Shown here piece by piece: positions 43,823 to 53,008 of a DNA stretch of 64,000 bases. The position numbers and the translations under genes were made by a program. The DNA is taken from assembly GCA_015521085.1 (NCBI GenBank), contig WAOW01000005.1, forward strand, positions 354,040 through 418,039, written 5' to 3'. The stretch is from Candidatus Thermodiscus eudorianus. GTDB lineage: Archaea > Thermoproteota > Thermoprotei_A > Sulfolobales > Acidilobaceae. The notes beneath the pieces are model-generated. The model was not told the origin of the DNA. It saw only the letters and a program-made list of their open reading frames with translations, and did not search any database. Within the stretch, counting starts at the first letter, position 1. Each line of letters starts with the position of its first letter.

Positions 43823-44240
43823 TCACAATCCACCTCCGACGCCACCTAAACCATAGGTAAAGGTATATCCTCGGGAACAATAGGTAGAACAACACGGGTA
43901 TCGCTAGGAGACCCCCGACGATGGAGTACTTGTAGAGCCTAACCCTAAGATAGTGGCTCCTCGCGACGTCCTCATAGCGGCTTACACTATCGTTCAATTC
44001 GTCTAGTATCTGCTGGGCCTCCTCCCTCTTACCCTCCTGTAGTAGGGTTATAGACTTGTTTAGCTCGTGGACGAGTCCAGTCACGTTGACCTCCATCTTG
44101 CTCAGCTCTTTGATGCGTGAGAGAAGGTCTATGGCCTCCTGGAGGAGGGGGTCATCCGGGTCCAGGCTGGCGTGGACTGGCTGGCTGATTGCTGGGGACA
44201 GCATCATTATGAGGATTGCCAGTATTGCTAGCCTGTTCAT
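43803..44240 (-). CDS. Small exported membrane protein
   Basis: A protein of about 145 residues. It has a signal peptide (RLAILAILIMMLSPAISQPV), an extracellular helical coil of about 70 residues (LVHELNKSITLLQEGKREEA), one membrane helix (YSIVGGLLAIPVLFYLLF) and a basic cytoplasmic end (FRWRRRWIVSG). I chose the ATG at 44240, with GGAGGG six bases upstream; the ATG at 44246 overlaps the previous stop as ATGA. It lies in the middle of the MoxR operon. Family not recognised. Confidence 0.7.
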   Translation of the reverse strand: MNRLAILAILIMMLSPAISQPVHASLDPDDPLLQEAIDLLSRIKELSKMEVNVTGLVHELNKSITLLQEGKREEAQQILDELNDSVSRYEDVARSHYLRVRLYKYSIVGGLLAIPVLFYLLFPRIYLYLWFRWRRRWIVSGSPRR

Positions 44241-44242
44241 AC

Positions 44243-46693
44243 TCATCCCTCCAACCGGCCAGTATACCTGTATCCCGAATTTATGAGGGCGTGTATGAGG
44301 AATGAAGCCCACGAGGCAGAGGCCCTACAGTGGAATAGGCTGAACCGTAGGGGCGGTAGCAGGTCGTTGCTCGCCAAAGCCTCCAGTACACCCCTCACAT
44401 CCCTTAGGAAGACCTCGCTTATAGTCTTAGCCACGCCGGGCGCCTCCTCGCTGGTTAGAAACTCTATCTCCTTCGCCGACAGGTACCTGTTCACGGACTT
44501 GTACTTGTAGAGGCTGCCGATAGGCTGCTCCCTCAGGGTCTTGTAGAGGAGGTTCAACACGGCTATAGATGCCCCCCTTAGTATGATCCCGTATCTCTTA
44601 GTGAGTATGAGTAGGTTGAAGGGAGTCTCCGGGTTCCTGGAGGAGATGTTCACGAGGATGTTGAGGGTCCTCATGAGCACCGAATCGAGCTCGCTGTTGT
44701 CGGTGCACTCTAGGTCTGTTATTAGGAGTAGGTTGCCTCCCCCGAGCGGGCCTCCTCCCCCGCCCTCGAAGCCGCCCCGATACTCCTTCGATACAAGCCT
44801 TAGCTTGCTCAGCGTCTTCTTCCAGTGTATATCCTTTATCGAGTCCCCGTATGTGTACTCCCTGGCGCCGAAGTAGGTGCCTACACGCGACACGGCCCTC
44901 CTCGTCGCCTCGATATACTCCTCGACCATCCTGGCTAGGAACCCGCTTAGCCCTCCCCCGCCGCCCATCCTGCCGGCCTCCTCGGCTACCCTCTCCAGCT
45001 CCTCTCCCCTAGCCACTATGAGGCCCTCCCCCGTCTCCTCTATCCTTATCAGTATGGCCATGGATACCTGGGAGAGTAGATCGCTTTCCCCGAGCCCGGC
45101 CAGTAGTGTGCCTGCCTTCTCCAGCATTTTCGAGGTTAGCGGGAGCACGTTAACCTCTATGGTGTAGGAGCCTAGGCTCTTCCAGGCGAAGCCAGTTAGG
45201 TCAGATATGTAGATGTCTAAGACTATCCTGTTCACCCCGAGGTGGCTTGGCGTGAACTTGTAGTGTATGGATTTGTCCCCGGCTAGGATGCCCTTCTTGA
45301 ATACAGGCGATGCCGCCAGGTAGTATTTCAAGTCGTGCGGCGCCTTGAGCTTGAACTCTATCGATACAGGGGATCCCAGGTAGGCTTCCTTGGGAGCCCG
45401 GATCTCCTCGACGATAACTGGCCTGAGCACAGTTATGAAGGAGACTATGGCGATTGCAAGGTAGACTAGCGACGCCACTGTGATGCCGAGCACTATCCGG
45501 GGGTAGACGATTACTGGGAGCAGGTTGGCCGCCTGCAACGCGAGTACCGCTATCGTCGTCGAGCCCAGTATGCCCTGCCCAACCTCCACCCTGTAGATTG
45601 ACGAGGCTACGAGTAGGAGCGCCAGGTAGAAGGCTATGTAGAAGGGGTTCATGCCCGTGGCCACGAGGCTGAGAGACGCCGCCAAGCCTATACTGGCTAC
45701 CGGCCAGAACGGGTAGATTATAGCTGGGACGATGACTGGGACGAGGTAGAGTATGTTGTTGTCCCGGACCCCCTCTATGAAATACGGGATTAAGGCCAGG
45801 GTGAAGGTTATGAGGAAAGCCGTCCTCCTAACCCTGCCCCTGTCAATATAGCCATAACTCCATGGGATCGTTACAGCTGCTGAGGCTAAGAGCGCGATCA
45901 TCCAGCTATAGCTGCCTCTGCTACTAGCCCACTTATACAGGGCCCCCTTGACCCTATCCATACTGGAGAGCCCTAGGCTGCCGGTGTAGATGTAGATCTT
46001 AGAGCCGTTTGCTATGGCCTGGAGGAACTCCAGGTTATCCGATATGTTCATGTACTTGTTAGTGAAGTATAGAGTCGACGGGACCAGTATAAGGGTGCCG
46101 TTTCCTACACGGTAGCCCATTACCACGTAGTAGGAGCCCATGGGCTCGTTCACACTATAATACCCGTTGCCGTCAAGGTCGACGTAGGCGTATGGCGAGG
46201 TACGGGCCGCTAGGAAGTCGGGGTCGGGCGATATACTCGTGTATGTGACGTTCGGCACGGCCAGCACGTACTCCCTGCTGTTAAGTGATACCCTGGTTTC
46301 CAGGATCCACCTATACCTGTACTTGGCGACTTCGTCCAGGATGGTGGCGTTTGTGTAGCTCGCGAGTAGCCCCAGGGAGTTCAGCAGGTCCAGGCTGTGG
46401 CCCTTCGAGTCTCCGAGGACTATCCTAGAGCCGCATTCGAGTAGACCCTGCGTCCAGTTGACATCGTGCCTAGTCATGTTCTCCCTCAACACGATGACTA
46501 CGGTCGAGTTGCAGAGCCTCTCGTCTAAATCGCCGGTGGGTGTCGCTGAGAGGTTTGATAGGAGGAGGCTGGTGCCGGAGGGTCCCTCGTTCCAGGGGCT
46601 GTAGGGTGTGGGTGAGGGCGCGTAGAGCAGTCCCGATAGTAGCGAGAGGACCACGATCAACGGGATTATCATGGATACAATTGATACCCTCAT
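44243..46693 (-). CDS. DUF4350 plus DUF58 membrane protein
   Basis: A protein of 816 residues in two parts. After a signal peptide, residues ~25-250 are an extracellular DUF4350-like domain (YSPWNEGPSGTSLLLSNL). Nine or so membrane helices follow (~260-440), then a beta region and a DUF58 domain with its key phrase REYTYGDSIKDIHWKKTLS and a von Willebrand-like NLLLITDLEC. DUF58 proteins are partners of MoxR ATPases. The fusion puts DUF4350 and DUF58, often separate genes, in one chain. It overlaps its upstream neighbour by four bases (operon) and probably receives the action of the MoxR ATPase at 50044. Confidence 0.85.
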   Translation of the reverse strand: MRVSIVSMIIPLIVVLSLLSGLLYAPSPTPYSPWNEGPSGTSLLLSNLSATPTGDLDERLCNSTVVIVLRENMTRHDVNWTQGLLECGSRIVLGDSKGHSLDLLNSLGLLASYTNATILDEVAKYRYRWILETRVSLNSREYVLAVPNVTYTSISPDPDFLAARTSPYAYVDLDGNGYYSVNEPMGSYYVVMGYRVGNGTLILVPSTLYFTNKYMNISDNLEFLQAIANGSKIYIYTGSLGLSSMDRVKGALYKWASSRGSYSWMIALLASAAVTIPWSYGYIDRGRVRRTAFLITFTLALIPYFIEGVRDNNILYLVPVIVPAIIYPFWPVASIGLAASLSLVATGMNPFYIAFYLALLLVASSIYRVEVGQGILGSTTIAVLALQAANLLPVIVYPRIVLGITVASLVYLAIAIVSFITVLRPVIVEEIRAPKEAYLGSPVSIEFKLKAPHDLKYYLAASPVFKKGILAGDKSIHYKFTPSHLGVNRIVLDIYISDLTGFAWKSLGSYTIEVNVLPLTSKMLEKAGTLLAGLGESDLLSQVSMAILIRIEETGEGLIVARGEELERVAEEAGRMGGGGGLSGFLARMVEEYIEATRRAVSRVGTYFGAREYTYGDSIKDIHWKKTLSKLRLVSKEYRGGFEGGGGGPLGGGNLLLITDLECTDNSELDSVLMRTLNILVNISSRNPETPFNLLILTKRYGIILRGASIAVLNLLYKTLREQPIGSLYKYKSVNRYLSAKEIEFLTSEEAPGVAKTISEVFLRDVRGVLEALASNDLLPPLRFSLFHCRASASWASFLIHALINSGYRYTGRLEG

Positions 46694-48486
46694 CCCTCTC
46701 GCCTCAACCTCCTCACGAGTTCATCGTAGACCCTGCGTATGGCCCTGTAGTCGGGCTTCCTAGGCGAGTAGAGTAGCTCTTCATAGAGCAGTACGAGCCG
46801 CCACAGTAGACTCGATACCGTCTCGACACCCGATCCAAGCCTCTTAGAGAGTCGATCCACGATCCTCCTATAGTACTCCCTCAGCGTCTCACTGGCCTTG
46901 GGCGGGGTAGCGTACTGTGATAGCAGTGCTATCAGGCCCCTGATGATGTCCCGGTACGATCTAGGCTCCCTACCGCCCCTACGCTGTATCCGCCTGATCC
47001 TTACAGTGAACCCCTCTAGGGACGTTACAATCCCCTGGGCCGATACTGTTGATATTGAGAACGTTAGTATCGAGAAGAGTAGTATGGTGAATATGTTTAT
47101 CACGGGGACTTGCACCCTCGTCTGCACGATCCTCTCGCCGTCGGCTGGTATGGCCTCTATCAGCAGGGTCTTGTTTGACTTGAGGAGGACCCAGTTGAGG
47201 GGCACCTGGATCTTCACGGGGCCGGTGGCGTTCACGTATTGCTCCGCTACCACCCTGCCATCGCTCTTTACTACTATGCTCCCCTGCTCAAAGTTGTCTA
47301 TCTTGATATTTAGTGTGACGAGGAAGGGCGGCCCGATTATGATAGGGGGGCCCTCCACGCTTATAAGGGCTCTACTCGTCACCACGAAACCCTTCGAGTA
47401 GACTCTAACAAGGTAGCTATCGAATGGTTCTATTCTGAATATAAGAGTATATGCGCCTTCGCTCAAATTCGAAGTATTTAGCGTAACTGTATTAGAGCCT
47501 GGATGTACCGTCAACGTGGTATTTAATAGTACAGACTTATTGGTTGACATTATGAACACGTCTACTTTAAGCGGAACACCTGTTTCCGATATTATCTTTA
47601 AAGATAAGTTCTCCCCGGTTGATATCGTGCTTGGAATCTTAAAGAAGAGCCTAGGTTTGGTGGTCTTTATCTGGAAGGATTTACTTGAGGTTATATATAT
47701 TGAAGTATTCTTGTAGAAGCCTTTCGCAGATACAATCACTTCAGCCTTATCAACACCGGATTTACTATATACCCCAAGCTTCGTACTAGGTATGGTTAGA
47801 GAGATTGTGTATTTCCCTATTATATCGTTTACGTAGTATGTAGATGCATTAAGTATTATGCCGTTTTTTAGTCTTAACGCAAGCCTAATTATATCCACTC
47901 TTATAGATGGTATTATAATTATGGAAACTGGTACTGTTTCGCCTGCAAGCACAGTCTCATTAATGTCAATCGCCATGCTAATATTCTCATGTAGGTAGTT
48001 CGTTAACACGGACTGAATAGTGCTGTCAAGATTCTCGTCGAATTCGAGAATATATTGGTTAAATATTCTTTTATATTGAATTCGAATAGTCGGATCGCGT
48101 ATATATGAGAGGAGCTCGTTGGTGTAATCTGGGAGGACTTCTTCAAGTTCAAGCTTTAGCCTGTATAATTTTAGAGTAACATCAGTCTGGTTTTTCTCTC
48201 CCGTTTTTATAGCCTGCAGAGTTTGAGCTAGCTCTCCTAGAATACTCCAAGTCCTCTTGTGTAAATACTCTAAGCCGCCGCCGGGATTCGATTGCATTGC
48301 TACCTCAGTCAGCCAGACAGCAGTCTCGTAGTCTCCGGAGTATAGGTTGTTTAGCTCGTCGATGAGGAGTTTAGCCAAAGGGACCCCATCTGCCTGGTAT
48401 TGCGTATTCTCCGAGGCCGCATGGATCGAGGCGAATTGAACTATTAATATTAATAACAATATTATTGTTTTTAGTTGTCTCCTCAA
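46690..48486 (-). CDS. Large exported beta protein with DUF4129-like cytoplasmic tail
   Basis: A protein of 598 residues. It has a signal peptide (TIILLLILIVQFASIHAA), an extracellular helical part (~30-150), beta-sandwich repeats (~170-450) and a membrane helix (VINIFTILLFSILTFSISTV). The cytoplasmic tail of ~110 residues contains SETLREYYRRIVDRL and LVLLYEELLYS, resembling DUF4129. DUF4129 proteins also belong to MoxR/DUF58 clusters. The first part of the gene is less GC-rich than the rest of the operon. Overlaps of four bases at both ends fix it in the operon. Confidence 0.75.
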   Translation of the reverse strand: MRRQLKTIILLLILIVQFASIHAASENTQYQADGVPLAKLLIDELNNLYSGDYETAVWLTEVAMQSNPGGGLEYLHKRTWSILGELAQTLQAIKTGEKNQTDVTLKLYRLKLELEEVLPDYTNELLSYIRDPTIRIQYKRIFNQYILEFDENLDSTIQSVLTNYLHENISMAIDINETVLAGETVPVSIIIIPSIRVDIIRLALRLKNGIILNASTYYVNDIIGKYTISLTIPSTKLGVYSKSGVDKAEVIVSAKGFYKNTSIYITSSKSFQIKTTKPRLFFKIPSTISTGENLSLKIISETGVPLKVDVFIMSTNKSVLLNTTLTVHPGSNTVTLNTSNLSEGAYTLIFRIEPFDSYLVRVYSKGFVVTSRALISVEGPPIIIGPPFLVTLNIKIDNFEQGSIVVKSDGRVVAEQYVNATGPVKIQVPLNWVLLKSNKTLLIEAIPADGERIVQTRVQVPVINIFTILLFSILTFSISTVSAQGIVTSLEGFTVRIRRIQRRGGREPRSYRDIIRGLIALLSQYATPPKASETLREYYRRIVDRLSKRLGSGVETVSSLLWRLVLLYEELLYSPRKPDYRAIRRVYDELVRRLRREG

Positions 48487-48752
48487 CCCGCAGCACCTAT
48501 CAGATTTATACCAAGTATTGAAGCCACCTTAACTATTATGACGATGGCGAACACGATGATTAGAATCGTGTCGGTGACTCTTAGGTCTGCGTACCTACGT
48601 ATGCTGGGCAATATGGAAGTCGCTATGAAGTAGGTTAGTATAGATACTGAGACGTAGACATCGATACCCTCCTCTCCAAGCAGCGCCAGCGAGAGCAGTG
48701 CGACGGTATGGATGACCGAGTAGACTATGATGTCCCTAGCTAGCCCCTGCAC
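48483..48752 (-). CDS. Small three-helix membrane protein
   Basis: A protein of about 89 residues with three membrane helices (YSVIHTVALLSLALLG, VYVSVSILTYFIATSIL, TILIIVFAIVIIVKVASILG). I chose the GTG at 48752, which overlaps the preceding stop and has AGGGTG seven bases upstream. A start at 48842 would add residues from the middle of the neighbouring gene. Its position inside the operon is the only clue to its role. Confidence 0.68.
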   Translation of the reverse strand: MQGLARDIIVYSVIHTVALLSLALLGEEGIDVYVSVSILTYFIATSILPSIRRYADLRVTDTILIIVFAIVIIVKVASILGINLIGAAG

Positions 48753-49404
48753 CCTCCAGCACCCTAAGCTCAGCCCTATAATGATCCTCCGACCAGTCCT
48801 CCCTAGAGACAACGTAGTTCCTATCGTATAGGGCGCTAGCATAAGCCGGCACGAGGAGCCTGTAGGGGTTTATAGGCCTCCACTCCTCCCTGAGCAGTTC
48901 CCGCCTCAACCCCCTTAACTCTACTAGAATACTCCCGCCTCCCCTCTTGACCTCGGCCAGCTGGGCCAGGCCCTGGTTCATAAGCAACTCATCCAGCTCC
49001 AGGCCCTCGTAGCTCGGATACTGGAGCAGGAACGAGAGATATACTGATTCACCGTTGAAGCCCAGGCCAGGCGCTAGCCCCCTACAGGGCCTGACAGGCT
49101 TCTCGGCTAGCAACACGTAGACTCGCCCCTCGTCGACGCAGGACTGCACTATACCTTTACTCAGTAGTCCTAGGTCTTCAACAATCTTGACCAGAGGGCT
49201 CGAAAGCACGTCAGAGTACACCCTAACGGCCTCAGTGAATGGATCCCTATAGGTCACTCCTATTACTGCCAGCGTGCCTCCCAGAACGGCTGTTGAGAGG
49301 GCCACGCCCGTCAACATGTCTAGGCCACTGATTACTCCGTAGATTGTGAACCCGACCGAGACCATCAACAGGCTTACTCCCAGGGCTATGAAGCGGGCAT
49401 CCAT
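48736..49404 (-). CDS. Two-helix membrane protein of the MoxR operon
   Basis: A protein of 222 residues. Two N-terminal membrane helices (FIALGVSLLMVSVGFTIYGV, LTGVALSTAVLGGTLAVIGV) are followed by a cytoplasmic domain of ~170 residues (FTEAVRVYSDVLSSPLVKIV, ELDELLMNQGLAQLAEVKRG) with no motif I recognise. It starts one base after the stop of the previous gene. Genes with this shape occur in archaeal MoxR/DUF58 loci; that is a recollection, not a search result. Confidence 0.7.
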   Translation of the reverse strand: MDARFIALGVSLLMVSVGFTIYGVISGLDMLTGVALSTAVLGGTLAVIGVTYRDPFTEAVRVYSDVLSSPLVKIVEDLGLLSKGIVQSCVDEGRVYVLLAEKPVRPCRGLAPGLGFNGESVYLSFLLQYPSYEGLELDELLMNQGLAQLAEVKRGGGSILVELRGLRRELLREEWRPINPYRLLVPAYASALYDRNYVVSREDWSEDHYRAELRVLEGAGAS

Positions 49405-49405
49405 G

Positions 49406-50050
49406 CTATACTGTCACCCCCACTGCCAGTCTCAAGGCGGTGTCTAAGGGCAGGGTCCTGTAGCTCCTCAGCCTCTCGCTGTGCGCCCTTATGAAGAGTG
49501 AGGCCATGGTGTAGATTAGCGCCATTGGTGGTAGGGTGAAGGCCAGCACGTAGACTATCCCGTAGACTAGGGCGATGCCTATGGACTCCTGCCTATGACT
49601 AGACACGCCTGACACGAGCATTAACTCGATGACGGGCGAGACTATTATCCACAGCGTCATGCCGGGGGCCAATACGCTTCCAGTCACGCCCACCAACGCC
49701 ATGAATAGGGGGATCATGTAGTCCCAGTCCTCATAGCCGCGAAACCTCCCGGCATACACGCTTGCTGTTATGAGGAGTATTGCATACCCGGTGGCCAATG
49801 CTGCGGTCTGGGAGACTAGGAGGGATAGGCCCTTGTATATGGCTGCTGCTAGCGTGATAATCCATATCAGGTTGTTCCAGAGGGTCTCGCTTAGGAACGA
49901 TAGGTTCAGGATGGTGCCGGCTATCACGAATAGTATGAGGGTCTGGGCTAGTAGGTGGCCCTGGATAATATATAGTAGGATTAGTACTGGGAACAACGCG
50001 GTTATGACTATCAGCATTCTCTCTCTGTCCTGCAAGCTAGTGCTCACCAT
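49406..50050 (-). CDS. Seven-helix membrane protein of the MoxR operon
   Basis: A protein of 214 residues with about seven membrane helices, for example MLIVITALFPVLILLYIIQG, TLILFVIAGTILNLSFL, YAILLITASVYAG and GIALVYGIVYVLAFTLPPMA. It ends with a short basic tail. Its ATG overlaps the moxR stop (ATGGTGA), so it is the second gene of the operon. No catalytic residues are evident. A structural or channel-like role with the MoxR/DUF58 proteins is possible. Confidence 0.7.
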   Translation of the reverse strand: MVSTSLQDRERMLIVITALFPVLILLYIIQGHLLAQTLILFVIAGTILNLSFLSETLWNNLIWIITLAAAIYKGLSLLVSQTAALATGYAILLITASVYAGRFRGYEDWDYMIPLFMALVGVTGSVLAPGMTLWIIVSPVIELMLVSGVSSHRQESIGIALVYGIVYVLAFTLPPMALIYTMASLFIRAHSERLRSYRTLPLDTALRLAVGVTV

Positions 50051-50994
50051 TTAGGCACTGGCACGGTGTCTAGTACCTCATTGACTACGTCGACTGGCTT
50101 CTTGGAGGAGGTGGGCTTGAGGTTTATCCTGTGGCTCAGGACATAGGGGGCGAGCCTCTTCACGTCATCCGGTATGACGTAGTCTCGGCCCTGTAGGAGG
50201 GCTAGGGCCTCGGCTACCCTGTAAAGGGATATCGTGCCTCGATGGCTTGGCCCCATGAAAACGTCGCTGTGGGATCTCAGGTTCGAAATAATATCAACAA
50301 TGTACTGGGAGATCTTTTCGTCAACATATATCATTGAGCCCAGGTTCTCCTGTAGCTGGGAGAGGTCGCCTGGGGTCATTATGGTGTTTACCTCCTCGGG
50401 GTTCGTCAAGTACAGCTTGTCGGATCTACTCGCGAGCAACACCTCGTTGTCGGCTACCAGGTATTCTGTGGGGATTGATATCCAGAACCGGTCTATGACT
50501 CCGAGGGCTAGCCGGTAGACTCCGGCTTCTATCTCCTCCGGTATGAAGGTCCCGATCACGTGGAACGGCTTATCTATGTTGAAGGTCTCTCCCTCCACGC
50601 TAACACTATATTCCGCCATAGCCTGGAGTAGTGCGGACTGGGACCTGGGAGGTATCCTGTTGATATCATCCACCTGGAGTATATTAGTGAACACAGGTCC
50701 CTTGACGAATCTTCTCTTTCCCGCTACAGAGTAGACGTAGAAACCTGTGATATCGGATGGCAGGACGTCGGGGTTGCCCTGCACCCTGGCGTAGGATCCG
50801 CCGAAGGCCCTGGCGATCGCCTTACTGGTATAGGTCTTCCCCGACCCTGGGGGTCCCTCTAGGAGTATGTGCCCCCCGGCTGCTATAGTGGCGACCATTA
50901 GCTCTATCTCTTCCTTCTTCCCTATAACAGCCTTAGACACCGTGTCCACGATCTCCCTGAGCGTGCTAGAGTATTCCTTTACTTCGCTCTCCAT
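50044..50994 (-). CDS. moxR: MoxR-family AAA+ ATPase
   Basis: A protein of 316 residues. It has the Walker A motif LEGPPGSGKTYTS, the Walker B-like QVDDINRIPPRSQSALLQAMAE, a sensor region FIPEEIEAGVYRLALGVIDRF, and the C-terminal lid SHRGTISLYRVAEALALLQG. MoxR proteins remodel or activate metal-binding and von Willebrand-type partners; here the DUF58 protein downstream is the probable partner. It is the first gene of the minus-strand operon, with a TATA box at 51013-51019 giving a leaderless start. It is divergent from the archaeosortase, with under 100 bases between them, so both may respond to the same signal. Confidence 0.92.
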   Translation of the reverse strand: MESEVKEYSSTLREIVDTVSKAVIGKKEEIELMVATIAAGGHILLEGPPGSGKTYTSKAIARAFGGSYARVQGNPDVLPSDITGFYVYSVAGKRRFVKGPVFTNILQVDDINRIPPRSQSALLQAMAEYSVSVEGETFNIDKPFHVIGTFIPEEIEAGVYRLALGVIDRFWISIPTEYLVADNEVLLASRSDKLYLTNPEEVNTIMTPGDLSQLQENLGSMIYVDEKISQYIVDIISNLRSHSDVFMGPSHRGTISLYRVAEALALLQGRDYVIPDDVKRLAPYVLSHRINLKPTSSKKPVDVVNEVLDTVPVPKW

Positions 50995-51012
50995 CTTGCG
51001 AGTGCACCCGAT

Positions 51013-51053
51013 CTATACCCCTTCTCCATATCACTTACATTAGCTTTTATAAA
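51013..51053. promoter_or_regulatory. Divergent promoters of moxR and archaeosortase
   Basis: On the minus strand TATAGAT (51013-51019) lies about 22 bases before the moxR ATG. On the plus strand TTTTATAAA (51045-51053) would give a start site near 51075, before the archaeosortase ATG at 51093. The two TATA boxes are about 30 bases apart, close enough for joint control. Confidence 0.55.
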
Positions 51054-51092
51054 TTGAACCGATTCATTTACGGGAATCGTGTGGTAAGTGTA

Positions 51093-52703
51093 ATGAGGAG
51101 GCCACTGCTGGATACAGCGATAGTCGCCGGGTTCACGGTGCTGTTGTCAACGGTTTACCGAGATGCAGTGTTAGCCTATATAGAGACCATGCAGATCCCA
51201 GACTACAGCTACCTCATGATACTAGTGCCCTCCACGGCCATAATCATAGCCGAGATAATCAACAAGCACGCGACGCTACAGGAGCTGGATATTGGCAGGA
51301 TAGTGGCTGCTGGGGGAGGCCTGCTCATCGCGTTCTCGCTGCATAAACTCTCGACCATAATAATAGATTACTCCCTGGAGCTAGAGCTACTCTCTATAAT
51401 AACCCTCCTGGCCTCGATGCTATTCCTCGTCTACGGGGACTTCGACAGGCTAGTGACACCCCTAGCAATATGGATACTCCTCCTACTACTAGTCCCCCTA
51501 CCCCGAGGCATACTAGACACGCTATCAGCAGAGCTGACTGACCCAGTGGCAAAGGCAGCCTCAATGCTAACCGGGGCCCAGCTGACTGAGTCCTATGGGT
51601 TCACAAGCCTAAGATTCGTGGATTCTAGTGGCGTGACGAGGCTGTTCCAGATAGCGCCGGAGTGTAGCGGCGTGGTGAGCCTACTATCGGCTCTATCCCT
51701 AGCCCCTATCATATTCTACCTAGCCCTAACCTCCAACTCCACGTGGAGGAGGAAGGCTAAGGCGATAGCATTATCCCTAGCCCTAGCCGTGGCGATCGTG
51801 TTCACCGGGAACATCCTGAGGGTGGCGCTCGTAGTCTACATAGCGAAGACCTATGACTACAAGACCGCCCTGGAGTTCTTTCACCAAACCCCATCACTCA
51901 TATACACGGGTATAGCCACGATAGTAGCACTGATGATAACCCTAAGGCTACCAAGACCCAGCCAGCCACCCAGACCAGTGAAACAAGCGCCAGCCAAGAT
52001 CAGGGGAGGAGACATAGTAAAGGCGGCACTAATAACACTAATAGTACTAGCAGGCACAATCAACACGCCAACTACCATAGCAACAAGCCAGATGCAAAAC
52101 CTGCCAACGCCGGAAGAACTGATACAGAACCCAGCACTAATACTATACAACCAGACGACCACGAAGGCCAGGACAACGCTGCCATCACCACTACTCGGAG
52201 AAGCACTAGGGGCACTAGCAGTATACAGGGCATCGGTCACGGTAGAGAACAAGACACTACAGGGATGGATAGAAATAGGTGAAACTCCAGCAAGGTTTCA
52301 TTCTTGGGATTCATGTCTTCTCGCTCAAAACTACAAGATAACAAAGCGCTGGACAGAATCCTATGAAAACATGACCATAACCTATATACTAGCCAAAAAA
52401 GGACTACTAACACAACTACTAGCCTATACGATTGTCAAATACCCAACAGAGAGAGGAAACCTATACGTCAAGATAAGCCTCTTCTCTACAGTCACACAGC
52501 AAGACTATCTAGACAAAGCGGAATTACTAAGAAAAGCATTAACAACAATAAACATACCTGCACGAGGTAACGAACCAATTAGATCCTATTTTAACGAACT
52601 ATATCTTGGTCTCGTATTGCTAGCTATTGCTTTAATCGCGGGTTTGTTGTATAAAACCTTGAACAGTAAAGTAAAATATATTTCTCCGGATTATACGATA
52701 TGA
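51093..52703 (+). CDS. Exosortase/archaeosortase with EpsI-like C-terminal extension
   Basis: A protein of about 536 residues. Residues 1-285 are a membrane transpeptidase of eight or so helices with the family's catalytic triad: Cys191 in APECSGVVSLLSAL, Arg243 in FTGNILRVALVVY, and His264 in FFHQTPSLIYTG. This enzyme cuts sorting signals such as PVPEPG and attaches the protein to a lipid or other anchor. After one more helix, residues ~325-510 are an extracellular domain with GWIEIGETPARFHSWDSCL, which recalls the His/Cys region of EpsI, usually a separate protein. A final helix precedes the end. The ATG at 51093 fits the TATA distance; a TTG at 51054 is inside the promoter. Two candidate substrates are in this window. 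Confidence 0.88.
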   Translation: MRRPLLDTAIVAGFTVLLSTVYRDAVLAYIETMQIPDYSYLMILVPSTAIIIAEIINKHATLQELDIGRIVAAGGGLLIAFSLHKLSTIIIDYSLELELLSIITLLASMLFLVYGDFDRLVTPLAIWILLLLLVPLPRGILDTLSAELTDPVAKAASMLTGAQLTESYGFTSLRFVDSSGVTRLFQIAPECSGVVSLLSALSLAPIIFYLALTSNSTWRRKAKAIALSLALAVAIVFTGNILRVALVVYIAKTYDYKTALEFFHQTPSLIYTGIATIVALMITLRLPRPSQPPRPVKQAPAKIRGGDIVKAALITLIVLAGTINTPTTIATSQMQNLPTPEELIQNPALILYNQTTTKARTTLPSPLLGEALGALAVYRASVTVENKTLQGWIEIGETPARFHSWDSCLLAQNYKITKRWTESYENMTITYILAKKGLLTQLLAYTIVKYPTERGNLYVKISLFSTVTQQDYLDKAELLRKALTTINIPARGNEPIRSYFNELYLGLVLLAIALIAGLLYKTLNSKVKYISPDYTI

Positions 52704-52717
52704 TATTATTTATAATA

Positions 52718-53008
52718 TTATTCAGATTGATTGTCTTTATCATTACTCTCATCAATTTCTTCTTCTAGTTTTTTTAATTCTTCTTCTATCTCTTTTTCTA
52801 TCTCTTCGATCGGCTTAGGCGGAGGCGTTGTTGCTAGGGTATACCCTATCCAGGCGAGTATACCGAATATTCCTGTAACCGCTATAAATCCTGTTATCTT
52901 CAGCAGCAGCATGGCATAGTCTGTTAAGAACACTAACCAGCCATAAACAATTATTATAATTATTGAAATCACTAGAAGAAGAGCTCCGGCGACTTTGTCT
53001 GAGGCCAT
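52718..53008 (-). CDS. Small membrane protein with acidic coiled-coil tail
   Basis: A protein of 96 residues. Two membrane helices (GALLLVISIIIIIVYGWLVF and FIAVTGIFGILAWIGYTL) are followed by a Glu/Lys-rich tail (IEEIEKEIEEELKKLEEEID) that should form a cytoplasmic helix. It converges with the archaeosortase, 14 bases between stops. Function unknown; similar small proteins are common in Crenarchaeota. Confidence 0.7.
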   Translation of the reverse strand: MASDKVAGALLLVISIIIIIVYGWLVFLTDYAMLLLKITGFIAVTGIFGILAWIGYTLATTPPPKPIEEIEKEIEEELKKLEEEIDESNDKDNQSE

